The position numbers and the translations under genes were made by a program. Below are positions 41,345 through 50,598 of a stretch of 64,000 nt of DNA, piece after piece; the first letter of the stretch is position 1; every line of letters starts with the position of its first letter. The stretch is from the NCBI RefSeq assembly GCF_900156885.1, contig NZ_FTOY01000011.1, forward strand, positions 610,501 through 674,500, written 5' to 3'. The notes under the pieces are model-generated. The model saw only the letters and a list, made by a program, of their open reading frames with translations, was not told where the DNA came from and did no database searches. This stretch comes from Limosilactobacillus caccae. GTDB taxonomy: Bacteria; Bacillota; Bacilli; Lactobacillales; Lactobacillaceae.

Positions 41345-43252
41345 CTATTCGACGTAATTACTAAGGTATTCCCACCGAGCAGTTTTTTCGTCAATTGCCT
41401 TTTGCACTTCATTTAACTTCTTCTGCAATTCCGCTAACCGTGGGTAGTTGCTGGCAGCTTCAGCCATTTCTTTTTCAATCTCATCATGTTGTTGGTCAAG
41501 CTTTTCCAATTCTTCATCAATCTTGTCCCACTCAAGCTTTTCCGCATAAGTTAGCTTCGTCTTTTCCTTTTTTGCCGGCTGCTCTTTAGGGGCCTGTTTT
41601 TTTGCAGCCGCTTTTTGGCTCGCCCTATTTCCCTGGGCTTGCTCTGCTTGTTGCTGTTGCTGCTTTAAGTAGTCCGTAAAGCGACCAGTGTAGCGTTGAA
41701 TGTCCCCGTTACCGTGGAAGATCAACAAGTCATCCGCCACCTTATCGAGGAAGTAGCGGTCGTGGGAAACCGTAATAACCGTCCCAGCAAAGTTATCGAA
41801 GTAACCCTCAAGGACAGTCAAGGTCCCAATATCAAGGTCATTTGTCGGTTCGTCCAGTAATAGTACGTTCGGCTGTTGCATCAAGATCTTTAGCAAGTAC
41901 AGCCGCCGCTTTTCCCCACCGGATAGCTTCCGAATCAGCGTTCCGTGCATGAACCGTGGAAAAAGGAACCGTTCCAATAGCTGGGTGACACTGAGCTTAT
42001 TGCCGTCCTTATCCGTGACGTTATCAGCAATCTCCGTCAAAAAGCTGATCATCCGTTTACTGTCGTCAATTCCCTCCGTCTGCTGGGTGTAGTAACCGAG
42101 TTTTACGGTTTCCCCAATCTTTAACACCCCACTATCAAGCGGAACGCGCTGGGCAATTACGTTTAAGAGGCTCGTCTTCCCGGCCCCGTTTTCGCCGGTA
42201 ATCCCAATCCGGTCCCCGGCCTGCACAAGCCAGTTGAAGTCCGTTAAGATCTGGTGGTTATCGAAGTGCAAGGCCGCATCCTTAAACTGGATAACGTCCT
42301 TTCCCAGCCGTTGGGAGCCCAGGTTGATTGAAATGTCTTCATCCGTCTGTAAGTTGCCAATTTTTCCTTCCAGTTCATGGAAGCGATTGATCCGCCCCTT
42401 TTGCTTCGTTGACCGGGCCTTTGCTCCCGTCCGCATCCAGGCCAGTTCCTTCTTGTACATCTGCTGGTTCTTCCGTTCGGTATCCTTTGCCAATTCAACC
42501 CGTTCTGCCTTCTTGGCGACAAAGTCTTGGTAATTACCGTCATAGTGGTAAAGTTTCCCGAATGAAAGTTCCCAGATATGGTTAGTAACCTGGTCTAAGA
42601 AGTACCGGTCGTGGGTAACGACGAGAACTGCGCCCCTATAAGAAGCTAAAAAGTCTTGGAGCCAGACAACGGAGTCAAGGTCGAGGTGGTTAGTCGGTTC
42701 GTCTAATAACAAGAGGTCTGGCTGCTGAATTAACACCTGTGCTAGGCCGACCCGCTTTTGCTGACCCCCGGATAATTCACTGATTTTTTGGCTAACGTCA
42801 TTAATTTTCAACTGGGTCAGAATTGTTTTAACCCGACTGTCGGCTTCCCAGGCATCTTCCTGGTCCATTCTTGCCTGCATCTTCGTGTAGTGGTCCATCG
42901 CTTGGGGGTCTTGTGGGTGCTTGGTAAACCGGTCTAAGGCAAGTTCATACTCCCGAATCGTCTTAAAGACCGGCTGGTTACCATCAAAAACAGCCGCCAT
43001 GATTATCTTGGTTTCGTCTAGTTCTGGCTGTTGTTTAAGGTAGCCAATCGAGTAGTCGTTTGGCTTGGTGATCTCGCCACCGCCTTCAGGATTTACTTCC
43101 CCGCTGATTACGTTAAGGAGGCTGGTCTTCCCACTACCATTTACCCCGATCAACCCAATCCGGTCATTTTCATTGATGATAAATGAAACGTTATCGAATA
43201 GTGTCTTTTCACCGTACGTGCTTGTTAAGCCTTCTGCGCGCATTGTTTGCAT
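41345..43252 (-). CDS. ABC-F family ATPase (Uup-like), ribosome-associated
   Basis: 635 residues with two ABC domains and no membrane segment. Domain 1: Walker [11 protein letters not shown] (about 36-45), signature LSGGQQKR, Walker [13 protein letters not shown]. Domain 2: [30 protein letters not shown]. The C-terminus (about 525-635) is a Lys/Glu-rich linker with a coiled coil, as in Uup. ABC-F proteins act on ribosomes in the E site. GAGGGA lies upstream of ATG 43252, which comes one base after the cca stop codon, so the genes are coupled. Whether it is housekeeping Uup or another subgroup cannot be settled here; resistance function is not indicated. Confidence 0.92.
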   Translation of the reverse strand: MQTMRAEGLTSTYGEKTLFDNVSFIINENDRIGLIGVNGSGKTSLLNVISGEVNPEGGGEITKPNDYSIGYLKQQPELDETKIIMAAVFDGNQPVFKTIREYELALDRFTKHPQDPQAMDHYTKMQARMDQEDAWEADSRVKTILTQLKINDVSQKISELSGGQQKRVGLAQVLIQQPDLLLLDEPTNHLDLDSVVWLQDFLASYRGAVLVVTHDRYFLDQVTNHIWELSFGKLYHYDGNYQDFVAKKAERVELAKDTERKNQQMYKKELAWMRTGAKARSTKQKGRINRFHELEGKIGNLQTDEDISINLGSQRLGKDVIQFKDAALHFDNHQILTDFNWLVQAGDRIGITGENGAGKTSLLNVIAQRVPLDSGVLKIGETVKLGYYTQQTEGIDDSKRMISFLTEIADNVTDKDGNKLSVTQLLERFLFPRFMHGTLIRKLSGGEKRRLYLLKILMQQPNVLLLDEPTNDLDIGTLTVLEGYFDNFAGTVITVSHDRYFLDKVADDLLIFHGNGDIQRYTGRFTDYLKQQQQQAEQAQGNRASQKAAAKKQAPKEQPAKKEKTKLTYAEKLEWDKIDEELEKLDQQHDEIEKEMAEAASNYPRLAELQKKLNEVQKAIDEKTARWEYLSNYVE

Positions 43253-43253
43253 A

Positions 43254-44468
43254 TTATCCCTCTTTTGCCATCTGTCGTGCTGTGTCTAGTAGTACTTCTG
43301 CCTCATTAGGGAGGTCACCGTTCACCACCGCGAAGGTCAACTGGTTAATCAGTTTACCCATTAATGGTCCCGGCTTGATATTTGCCTGTTTGATCAGCAT
43401 CCCGCCATTGATTGCAAGCTCCTTACCATTTTTGATCGGTAGCTTTGCGTATTCTTCTTGTAACTGTTCATCCTGAATTGCCCAGCCATATAGCTTAGCT
43501 ACCTGGTTGGCGTCCGCTAATGCTTGCCAGCCAGTCTTAAAAAGCAGGTTCGGGGTTACTTGTCCCTGGTGGAAGGCCTGGACGGCTGGAATTATCTTAT
43601 TTACTTGGGCAATTAAGTCATTAGCCGTCTTCCACTGCTTGAGAAACTTATTGACTGCTGGCCGGTCGGTGATTCCTAGCTGCAGGCAAACCGTTGCCCA
43701 TACCTGGGCCTCATTTTCAAGCTGCCACTGGTTCAAAACTAGCAAGGCAGTCAACTGCTGGCCAGCGGTTGCCATCCCGGGGCAGTAACGGTACAGGCCA
43801 GTCGCAATAAAGTCCTTTAACCCGGCAACCGGATTTTGCCCTAACAATAGCTTTTCAAATTCGACCCGGATTCGCTCCACCGCAATTTTTGCCAGCAGGG
43901 GGGCATTTTCCTTAATCCCCGTCAATGTCGGCTGGTCAATCGTAAAGTCAAGCTTGCTGGCGAAACGAACCGCCCGCATCATCCGCAAAGCATCTTCGTG
44001 GAAACGTTCGTTGGGGTCACCAACGGCGCGGATAAGCCGGCGCTTCAGGTCACCTAGGCCATCAAAGAGGTCGACCACTTCCCCATTTTCTTTTAAGGCC
44101 AGCGCATTGATCGTAAAATCACGCCGCTGTAAGTCCTCACTTAGCGACCGCACAAAGGTCACACTGTCTGGGCGGCGGTAGTCTTGGTACCCTGATTCAG
44201 TCCGGAAAGTTGTCGTCTCGTACCCTGTCCCGTGGTCAAGGATCATCACGGTTCCGTGTTCAATTCCCGTATCAACCGTCCGCTTAAAAATTGACTTGAT
44301 TTCACTAGGGTAAGCACTGGTCGCAATGTCGATATCGTGAATTGGGTCATGCAAGATCGTATCCCGGACACAGCCACCGACAAAGTATGCTTCATAGCCA
44401 GCTGCTTCAATCTTTTGTAAGACCGGCCGCGCTGGTTCAAAAATGGTTGGTAATTGTTTAATTATCAT
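43254..44468 (-). CDS. cca: CCA tRNA nucleotidyltransferase
   Basis: 404 residues, class II bacterial/eukaryotic type. The N-terminal nucleotidyltransferase head contains FVGGCVRDTILHDPIHDIDIATS (metal-binding Asp pair D-I-D), followed by RRPDSVTFVRSLSEDLQRRDFTINALAL and EDALRMMRAVRFAS. It adds or repairs the CCA end of tRNAs. ATG 44468 is used. In Firmicutes cca is often followed by related housekeeping genes; here the ABC-F gene follows one base after its stop codon. Confidence 0.96.
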   Translation of the reverse strand: MIIKQLPTIFEPARPVLQKIEAAGYEAYFVGGCVRDTILHDPIHDIDIATSAYPSEIKSIFKRTVDTGIEHGTVMILDHGTGYETTTFRTESGYQDYRRPDSVTFVRSLSEDLQRRDFTINALALKENGEVVDLFDGLGDLKRRLIRAVGDPNERFHEDALRMMRAVRFASKLDFTIDQPTLTGIKENAPLLAKIAVERIRVEFEKLLLGQNPVAGLKDFIATGLYRYCPGMATAGQQLTALLVLNQWQLENEAQVWATVCLQLGITDRPAVNKFLKQWKTANDLIAQVNKIIPAVQAFHQGQVTPNLLFKTGWQALADANQVAKLYGWAIQDEQLQEEYAKLPIKNGKELAINGGMLIKQANIKPGPLMGKLINQLTFAVVNGDLPNEAEVLLDTARQMAKEG

Positions 44469-44526
44469 TTTTAATCAAGTCCTCTTTATTTAGTCAAAGA
44501 TGATTATAGCAAATTAAGTGCAGACG

Positions 44527-44569
44527 AAAAAGGAGCTCACAACGCAAATCAATCTAACGCTGAACTCCT
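44527..44569 (-). terminator. Terminator of the TPR gene
   Basis: Minus strand AGGAGTTCAGCG pairs imperfectly with CGTTGTGAGCTCCT and is followed by TTTT. It starts 11 nt after the TPR stop codon and separates it from cca. Confidence 0.7.
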
Positions 44570-44579
44570 ATTTCCGATA

Positions 44580-45842
44580 TTAATAGTCTTCATACTGGTC
44601 ATATAAGTCTTGCATTTCCATATCCGTCGGTACTAAACGCAGGTAGTGTTCCAATTCGTCCATCAACTGGTCTGTCTCGCCAGCTTCCCGGTAATAGTTA
44701 ATCAGTTCCTTCAGGAAAGTTGGGTTTTCGCTATAAGCTGGTAATGCTGCCTGATAGTATTTTCCTGCCAGGTCGAACTTTCCTGTTCGCTGGTAAGAAC
44801 GCGCCAGGTTCCAGTAAAGTTGTGGGTCAGTCTCGTCTTCTTTAACCAGCGGACTCAACAGCTTAATATTTGTCTCATCATCATGCTGGTGAAGGAGAAA
44901 ATTACTGTACTGCAGCGTGATTGTCATGTTATCAGGGGCAAGGTCATGGGCCTTTAAGAGGTATTTTTTCATCAGCTGCTGGTTGCCTAAGTGACTGGTG
45001 ATTTCAGCTGCTAAGGCGTACAAATGCTCATTATACTGGTCAACCGCTAACCCCTCTTGCACTGTTCGCAAGGCTTGCTGGAATTTATTTTCCTTTTCAT
45101 AGGCGCGTGCCAACTCGGGGTAGGCTGATGCGTACTGGTCATCTTCTTTAATCAAGTTTTCCAGCGTCTTAATCGCATCTTCTGTGTTCCCCAGCTGCAA
45201 CTGGGTCAGTCCCGTCTGGAAGCGAATATCGGTAGTCTGGTATTCCGGCTTAACCTGGGTCAAGTAACCCAGGGCCTGTTTAAACTGCCCACTTTGGGCG
45301 TAGGCCATTCCCAAACGACCGGCAATATCAACCTTAGCAAAGTCAGTGTAACCATTTTTAATCAGCTGGAAATAATAATTAATTGCCTCCGCATACCGGC
45401 CAATCAGAAAGTAAAACTCCCCCAGCGCAAATTGAACAGCTGGCTCATCAGGAGCAAGGTCATATGCTTCTTTCAGCTTTTCTTCAGTTACCTCAAATTC
45501 TTCTTCGGTCTGGTACAAGTCAGCTGCCACCAGTAACGATTCGAGGTAAGCTGCTGAGCCGGGGCGCACCTGGGCCAGGTACGACAAGGCTTCATCATTG
45601 TGTCCTTCGTCAATGGCAATCGTCGCCAGGTTCGTCCGGAGCTCATCTTCGTCCGGGTACTGGTCAAGGAGCTGTAAATAGATTGTCCGGGCTTGCTGCA
45701 AGAAGCCAAGGCCGTAAAGTTCTTCTGCCAAGCTAAACAACATCTCATCATCGTCATTTTTCAAGGCTAACTTAAAGGAGTTTTCTGCTTCTTTCAACTT
45801 ACCAGCTTCTAGTTGGTCAATCATCTGTTCTGAGTAGGTCAT
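44580..45842 (-). CDS. Tetratricopeptide repeat protein (YpiA-like)
   Basis: 420 residues composed of about ten TPR units, for example LAEELYGLGFLQQARTIYLQLLDQYP, FALGEFYFLIGRYAEAINYYFQLI and LARSYQRTGKFDLAGKYYQAALP. The N-terminal and C-terminal ends are acidic, and there is no signal peptide, so it is cytoplasmic. It corresponds in position (near hup and der) and size to Firmicute YpiA-like proteins. Function is unknown; TPR arrays usually bind partner proteins. GGGAGG lies before the ATG. A terminator follows. Confidence 0.88.
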   Translation of the reverse strand: MTYSEQMIDQLEAGKLKEAENSFKLALKNDDDEMLFSLAEELYGLGFLQQARTIYLQLLDQYPDEDELRTNLATIAIDEGHNDEALSYLAQVRPGSAAYLESLLVAADLYQTEEEFEVTEEKLKEAYDLAPDEPAVQFALGEFYFLIGRYAEAINYYFQLIKNGYTDFAKVDIAGRLGMAYAQSGQFKQALGYLTQVKPEYQTTDIRFQTGLTQLQLGNTEDAIKTLENLIKEDDQYASAYPELARAYEKENKFQQALRTVQEGLAVDQYNEHLYALAAEITSHLGNQQLMKKYLLKAHDLAPDNMTITLQYSNFLLHQHDDETNIKLLSPLVKEDETDPQLYWNLARSYQRTGKFDLAGKYYQAALPAYSENPTFLKELINYYREAGETDQLMDELEHYLRLVPTDMEMQDLYDQYEDY

Positions 45843-45923
45843 CTCATGCCCTCCCTTTTATAATCACTATTAAATATAGCATAATCCCCCTGATTACGCA
45901 TGGATCACAAATTATCTGTAAAC

Positions 45924-45964
45924 AAAAAAAGATGATGATTGACAAATATCAACCATCATCTTTT
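45924..45964 (-). terminator. Terminator of hup
   Basis: GATGATGGTTG / CAATCATCATC-type stem with T runs on both strands, 17 nt after the hup stop codon. Confidence 0.85.
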
Positions 45965-45980
45965 CGTTTTTAACTGTTAA

Positions 45981-46256
45981 TTACTTAACAGCATCCTTTA
46001 AAGCTTTACCAGGCTTAAATGCTGGTACCTTGCTTGCAGGAATTTGGATTTCTTGACCAGTTTGTGGGTTGCGGCCCTTACGTGCAGCACGTTGACGTAC
46101 TTCGAAGTTACCGAAGCCGATTAATTGAACCTTTTCACCCTTAGCTAAAGATGCTTGGATTGAGCTAAATACAGCATCAACAGCAGCAGTAGCATCCTTC
46201 TTGGTTAAGCCAGTTGCAGTTGCAACATTGCTTACTAATTCTGCCTTATTTGCCAT
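45981..46256 (-). CDS. hup: DNA-binding protein HU
   Basis: 91 residues, standard [52 protein letters not shown] (the DNA-binding arm) and [20 protein letters not shown]. It compacts and bends chromosomal DNA. ATG 46256 has GGGAGG 8 nt upstream. It is followed by a strong terminator. The 5' leader is about 80 nt, with a perfect 10-bp inverted repeat; promoter-like TTGAAA (46364-46359) and TAATTA (46342-46337) lie on the minus strand. Confidence 0.97.
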   Translation of the reverse strand: MANKAELVSNVATATGLTKKDATAAVDAVFSSIQASLAKGEKVQLIGFGNFEVRQRAARKGRNPQTGQEIQIPASKVPAFKPGKALKDAVK

Positions 46257-46305
46257 GTGTTTCACCTCCCACAATCAACGAGGAGCAAATCACTCGTCAG
46301 TGAAT

Positions 46306-46332
46306 GTTAATTTTGAGTGGTCCAAAATTAAC
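46306..46332 (-). promoter_or_regulatory. Perfect inverted repeat in the hup leader
   Basis: GTTAATTTTG (46306-46315) and CAAAATTAAC (46323-46332), 10-bp arms, 7-nt loop, located between the putative -10 and the SD of hup. It could be a 5' UTR stem-loop affecting mRNA stability or translation, or an operator. Confidence 0.5.
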
Positions 46333-46465
46333 GAAATAATTACGAGAAGTTCGTATCATTTCAATGTTAAGATTAGCATAGTGAAACCCTGCTGGCAAGC
46401 GGTTTTACTAACTTCTCGCCGCATTTTTAAGGTTTTTTTAATTTCAGCGACCTTTTCATAAATTT

Positions 46466-47779
46466 TCATTGCCGCTGGCGCTTAATCAGGTGAATTGGCG
46501 TACCGGAAAAGTCGAATGCTTTCCGGATCTGGTTTTCCAGGTAACGCGCATAAGAGAAGTGCATCAGGTCAGGGTCGTTTACAAAAATAACAAATGTTGG
46601 CGGTTCAGTGGCCACCTGGGTGCCATAGTAGACCCGGAGCCGGCGACCATTTTGCGTCGGTGTCGGGTTAGCCGCAATTGCATCCATCAAGACGTCGTTT
46701 AACACTGCTGACTGGATTCGTTGCCGGTGGTGGTCGTAAACTGACTCAATCATTTCTGGCAACTGGTTAAGCCGTTGGTGGGTCTTTGCGGAAACAAAAA
46801 TAATGGGGGCATAACTTAGGTACTGGAACTCTTGCCGGATAAGATTCGTGAAGTCGGTCATTGTCCGGTGGTCCTTTTCTTTCAGTGTATCCCACTTGTT
46901 AACCACGATAATTACCCCACAGCCGGCTTCATGAGCATAACCAGCAATGTGCTTATCAAGCTCACGGATCCCTTCTTCCGCATTTAATACCACAAGGACA
47001 ACATCACTATCATCAATTGCCCGCATTGACCGCATCAGGGAGTAGCGCTCGGTATTTTCGTAGATCTTCCCTTTCTTCCGAATCCCGGCAGTATCAACCA
47101 TTGTAAACTCTTGCCCGTTTTTAGCGGTAAACCGGGTGTTGATCGCATCACGAGTCGTCCCGGCAACATTGGAGACAATTACCCGGTTTTCACCGAGGAT
47201 TGCATTGACTAGGGACGATTTTCCAACATTAGGCCGCCCGATGAAGCTAAAGTGGATACTATCGTCCGCTTCATTAGCTTGGTTATCAGGGAACTTTTTA
47301 ATAACCGCATCCAACAGGTCCCCCATTCCAATTCCGTGGACACTAGAAACAGCATAGGGCTCACCAAGACCGAGTGAATAATAATCATAGATGTCACTAC
47401 GTCGTTCCGGATTATCAACCTTATTCACGGCGAGGACGACGGGCTTATTTGACCGGTAAAGGATCCGGGCAACCTGCTCATCAGCATCGGTAACCCCATT
47501 TTCGACATCAACTACCAGGATAATAACGTCCGCTTCATCGATCGCGATTTCGGCTTGTTGTCGAATCTGGGTCAGCAAGGGCTGGTCAGAGATTTCAATT
47601 CCACCGGTATCGATCATACTAAAGTGCTTGCCAAGCCATTCAGCGTGAGCGTATATCCGGTCCCGCGTTACGCCAGGAGTATCCTCAACAATTGAGATCC
47701 GCTCACCAGCAATACGATTAAACAGTGTTGACTTGCCAACATTTGGCCGGCCAACAACTGCGACGATTGGATTTGCCAA
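46466..47779 (-). CDS. der: Ribosome biogenesis GTPase Der
   Basis: 437 residues from TTG 47779 (MANPIVAV...), which has AAGGTGG 6 nt upstream and gives the usual Der length; longer in-frame starts to 47848 are rejected because they run into the rpsA terminator. Two tandem GTPase domains show [13 protein letters not shown] with DTGG and NKVD in the first, and [13 protein letters not shown] with DTAG and NKWD in the second. A C-terminal KH-like domain follows (about 355-437). It assembles the 50S subunit. It sits between rpsA and hup as in other Firmicutes. Confidence 0.96.
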   Translation of the reverse strand: MANPIVAVVGRPNVGKSTLFNRIAGERISIVEDTPGVTRDRIYAHAEWLGKHFSMIDTGGIEISDQPLLTQIRQQAEIAIDEADVIILVVDVENGVTDADEQVARILYRSNKPVVLAVNKVDNPERRSDIYDYYSLGLGEPYAVSSVHGIGMGDLLDAVIKKFPDNQANEADDSIHFSFIGRPNVGKSSLVNAILGENRVIVSNVAGTTRDAINTRFTAKNGQEFTMVDTAGIRKKGKIYENTERYSLMRSMRAIDDSDVVLVVLNAEEGIRELDKHIAGYAHEAGCGVIIVVNKWDTLKEKDHRTMTDFTNLIRQEFQYLSYAPIIFVSAKTHQRLNQLPEMIESVYDHHRQRIQSAVLNDVLMDAIAANPTPTQNGRRLRVYYGTQVATEPPTFVIFVNDPDLMHFSYARYLENQIRKAFDFSGTPIHLIKRQRQ

Positions 47780-47830
47780 TCTTGCCACCTTCTTTCTTTT
47801 CTCCTTTGATCGGGTAAGATTTAGAATAAG

Positions 47831-47866
47831 AAGAGGCCGGAAAAACAATGTTTTCCCGGCCTCCCC
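47831..47866 (-). terminator. Terminator of rpsA
   Basis: GAGGCCGG / CCGGCCTC 8-bp stem extended by GGGAAAACA/TGTTTTTCC pairing on the minus strand, then TTCTT, 25 nt after the rpsA stop codon. It separates rpsA from der. Confidence 0.8.
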
Positions 47867-47890
47867 TTAAAAGATAATTATTTTAAGAAA

Positions 47891-49138
47891 CTAGTTCCGA
47901 AGGTCCTTAAGCTTGTCACCAATTAAGTCACCCATTGAGAAGCCACTTTCTTCTTCTGGAGCATTGTTCATGAAGCTCCGGTTGTTATTCCGACGAGAAC
48001 GACGACGACCACGGTAGTTTTCACCGTTGTTATTGTTGTTCTCTTCATCCTTTGGACGTTCTTCAAGAGCCTTCATTGATAAACCAAGACGTTGGCGTTC
48101 GGCATCAACGTTGATAACCTTAACCTTAACTTCTTGACCTGGCTTAAGAACATCAGCAGGTGTAGCAATGTGCTTGTGTGAGATTTGTGAAATGTGAACT
48201 AAACCTTCAACACCAGGGAATACTTCAACAAAAGCACCAAAGCTAGTCAAACGCTTAACAGTACCAGTTAATACGCTGTCTACTGGAGCCTTTTCTTCGA
48301 TGTCATCCCATGGTCCAGGTAATGTTTGCTTAATGGATAATGAAATCCGTTCACGTTCAGGATCAACGCTCAATACCTTAACCTTAACATCTTGACCGGC
48401 AGTCAAAACATCAGCTGGCTTGTCAACGTGATCGTATGAAATTTCAGAAACGTGAACTAACCCATCAACACCACCGAGGTCGATAAATGCACCAAAGTTA
48501 GTCATCCGGGCAACCTTACCTTCGACAACGTCACCTGGTTGTAATTCAGCAAATACCTTTTCGGCAGCTTCTTCGTGTTGAGCTTGAACGATTTCCTTGT
48601 GAGAAAGGATCAAGCGGTTTTCACTTGGTTCAATTTCAACGATCTTGAATTCAAGTTCTTGACCCTTGAATTGGTTCAAGTCTTCAACATAGTGGTCAGT
48701 AATCATTGAAGCAGGGACGAAGCCACGTACTCCAGCATCAACGACCAATCCGCCCTTAACGGCTTGGGTAACCTTAGCTGTAATGGTTTCACCATCATCA
48801 GCCTTCTTTTGAATGTCATCCCATACCTTACGAGCTTCAAGACGGCGGTGAGAAAGCAAGTAGCTACCATTTTCCTTGTCGTTACCGATCTTGGAAATGA
48901 CAACTAAGTCTAATTCGTCACCTACTTTTACAGCATCATTGATGTCTTCAACTGGCTTGGTTGATAATTCCTTAGCAGGGACGACACCTTCAACCCCTGC
49001 ATCTTTGATTCCAACGATAGCTTGACGATCGTCATCGATTGCCAAAACTTCACCCTTGACAACATCGCCCACCTTTACAGTTTCGATGCTATCAAGAGCC
49101 TTTAACATATCGTTGTTCTTTTCATTGTTTTCAGCCAT
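47891..49138 (-). CDS. rpsA: 30S ribosomal protein S1 homologue
   Basis: 415 residues, with four S1 RNA-binding domains at about 20-90, 105-170, 190-258 and 275-345, visible as repeats of VxGxVxxxxxFGAFVDLxxGVxGLVHxSEIS. The C-terminus is low-complexity and basic (NNNNGENYRGRRRSRRNNNRS). The four-domain form is typical of low-GC Gram-positives. It assists mRNA binding to the ribosome. ATG 49138 has AAGGAGG about 10 nt upstream; the in-frame codon at 49162 overlaps that SD. It is 72 nt downstream of cmk, as in many Firmicutes. Confidence 0.95.
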   Translation of the reverse strand: MAENNEKNNDMLKALDSIETVKVGDVVKGEVLAIDDDRQAIVGIKDAGVEGVVPAKELSTKPVEDINDAVKVGDELDLVVISKIGNDKENGSYLLSHRRLEARKVWDDIQKKADDGETITAKVTQAVKGGLVVDAGVRGFVPASMITDHYVEDLNQFKGQELEFKIVEIEPSENRLILSHKEIVQAQHEEAAEKVFAELQPGDVVEGKVARMTNFGAFIDLGGVDGLVHVSEISYDHVDKPADVLTAGQDVKVKVLSVDPERERISLSIKQTLPGPWDDIEEKAPVDSVLTGTVKRLTSFGAFVEVFPGVEGLVHISQISHKHIATPADVLKPGQEVKVKVINVDAERQRLGLSMKALEERPKDEENNNNNGENYRGRRRSRRNNNRSFMNNAPEEESGFSMGDLIGDKLKDLRN

Positions 49139-49210
49139 TAAAAAAAATCCTCCTTGCAACAATCAACTCTAAAAGCTATTTTACTAAAAACCAAACAATA
49201 TTTCCAGTAT

Positions 49211-49897
49211 TTAAGCTAATTCATCTGCTGTTTTTTTAATTATTTTACTAATCTCGTCGACAACTTCATCAATTGTGAGATTTGTTGTATCTAACCGCAC
49301 CGCATCCGGGGCCTGCGTCAATGGTGAAACCTTTCTTGTTGAATCCTTTTTATCCCGGAGTTCAATTGCCTTTTGAAGTTCTTCGAGGCTCACCGTATCA
49401 ATGCCTTTTGCCTTATTTTCAACATAGCGCCGCCGTGCCCTTTCGTGGGCCGTAGCAACCATGAAAATCTTAACCGGCGCATCCGGCAAGACAGTCGTCC
49501 CAATATCCCGACCATCCATCACAATACCACCAGCAGCGGCAATCTGCCGTTGTTGGTTCGTCATTTCTGTCCGGACTGCCGGGATTGCGGCAACTGCGGA
49601 CACATTTTCGGCAACTTTGGGTAAACGGATGTCACGGGTGACTTCTCGTCCATCTAAGAAAACCCGCTGTTCTTCTTCGCCCGGCTTAAAGCTGATTGTA
49701 ATCTCCTTTGCAAGTGCCGCCACTGCCTCGTGGTCGGCAACATCAATGCCCTTATTCAAGGCAGCCAGCGTAACTGTCCGGTACATTGCTCCCGTGTCAC
49801 AGTAAACATAGTTAAACTTCTTTGCAACAAGCTTTGCCACCGTACTCTTCCCTGCGGATGCGGGGCCATCAATTGCTACTTGTAATCCCTTAGCCAT
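49211..49897 (-). CDS. cmk: Cytidylate kinase
   Basis: 228 residues. The P-loop IDGPASAGKSTVAKLVA (about 9-25), the NMP-binding FNYVYCDTGAMYRTVT (about 28-43), MDGRDIGTTVLPDAPVKIF (about 151-169) and the LID segment RDKKDSTRKVSPL identify a CMP/dCMP kinase. It supplies CDP and dCDP for nucleic acid and lipid synthesis. ATG 49897 is used. It is located between the ypbE-like gene and rpsA. Confidence 0.96.
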   Translation of the reverse strand: MAKGLQVAIDGPASAGKSTVAKLVAKKFNYVYCDTGAMYRTVTLAALNKGIDVADHEAVAALAKEITISFKPGEEEQRVFLDGREVTRDIRLPKVAENVSAVAAIPAVRTEMTNQQRQIAAAGGIVMDGRDIGTTVLPDAPVKIFMVATAHERARRRYVENKAKGIDTVSLEELQKAIELRDKKDSTRKVSPLTQAPDAVRLDTTNLTIDEVVDEISKIIKKTADELA

Positions 49898-49930
49898 TAT
49901 TTGTCTTCACTCCTCTATATTAACCAGTCG

Positions 49931-50515
49931 CTAACGGTAATTGTACCGCGACGTTTCCGTGCTATTACCATAACGGTTGTAATTCTGTCCATTATTGTAG
50001 TTGCGGTAATACCTATTTGACGTGGTATTACGGTTCCCGTAGCCATTATTGTAGCGATTATAACCATTGCCATAATGATTATAGCTACTAGTATATGTAC
50101 TCGACTGTGGCGCACTGCTATAATTTTGGCTCATTTCACTAGAAGACGACTCTGAAGCCACAGATGATGACGAAGAAGAGCTGCTTTCGCTACTCTTGTG
50201 GTGTTTCTTCTTTGCAGAAGAACTAGAGCTGCGCGATGCTTTTTTTTTACTAGAATCTGAACTCAAAGCAACCTGTTCTGACCGCGCTGGATGGTTAAAT
50301 GATTGCTTGTTATTAACCCAGTAAATAACTGGCGCCGCCGCTAAAATGATAATCAGCACAATCAAGATCGTCGTAATCATTGAATTATGCGACCGTTGCT
50401 TGCGGTGTTCGGTTCGCGACAGGTGACCTTCACTATCAAAGTCCTCAGTGTCGGCAAACTTTTTATCCCATAATTCATCATTTGCCCGTCGGCTTTCCTT
50501 CCGTTCTTCACTCAC
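49931..50515 (-). CDS. YpbE-like membrane-anchored protein lacking a LysM domain
   Basis: About 194 residues. The charged N-terminus (SEERKESRRANDELWDKKF) matches the YpbE-type proteins found between recQ and cmk. One membrane helix follows (ITTILIVLIIILAAAPVIYW), then a Ser/Lys linker with an unbroken Ser run (SESSSSSSSS), then a Tyr/Asn/Gly tail with the pattern NGYNRYNNGYGNR and NRYYRNYNN. The LysM domain expected at the C-terminus of this family is not visible. The extracellular tail may still contact the cell wall. Start: GTG 50515 (AGGAGG 10 nt upstream) or ATG 50524. Confidence 0.7.
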   Translation of the reverse strand: MSEERKESRRANDELWDKKFADTEDFDSEGHLSRTEHRKQRSHNSMITTILIVLIIILAAAPVIYWVNNKQSFNHPARSEQVALSSDSSKKKASRSSSSSAKKKHHKSSESSSSSSSSVASESSSSEMSQNYSSAPQSSTYTSSYNHYGNGYNRYNNGYGNRNTTSNRYYRNYNNGQNYNRYGNSTETSRYNYR

Positions 50516-50598
50516 CTCAATCATGCCTCCTTCTGTTGAATTTAACATTCTGATTGTATCGCAAAGCTTTCATACTTGTCTAGCAACACTTAGAAACT

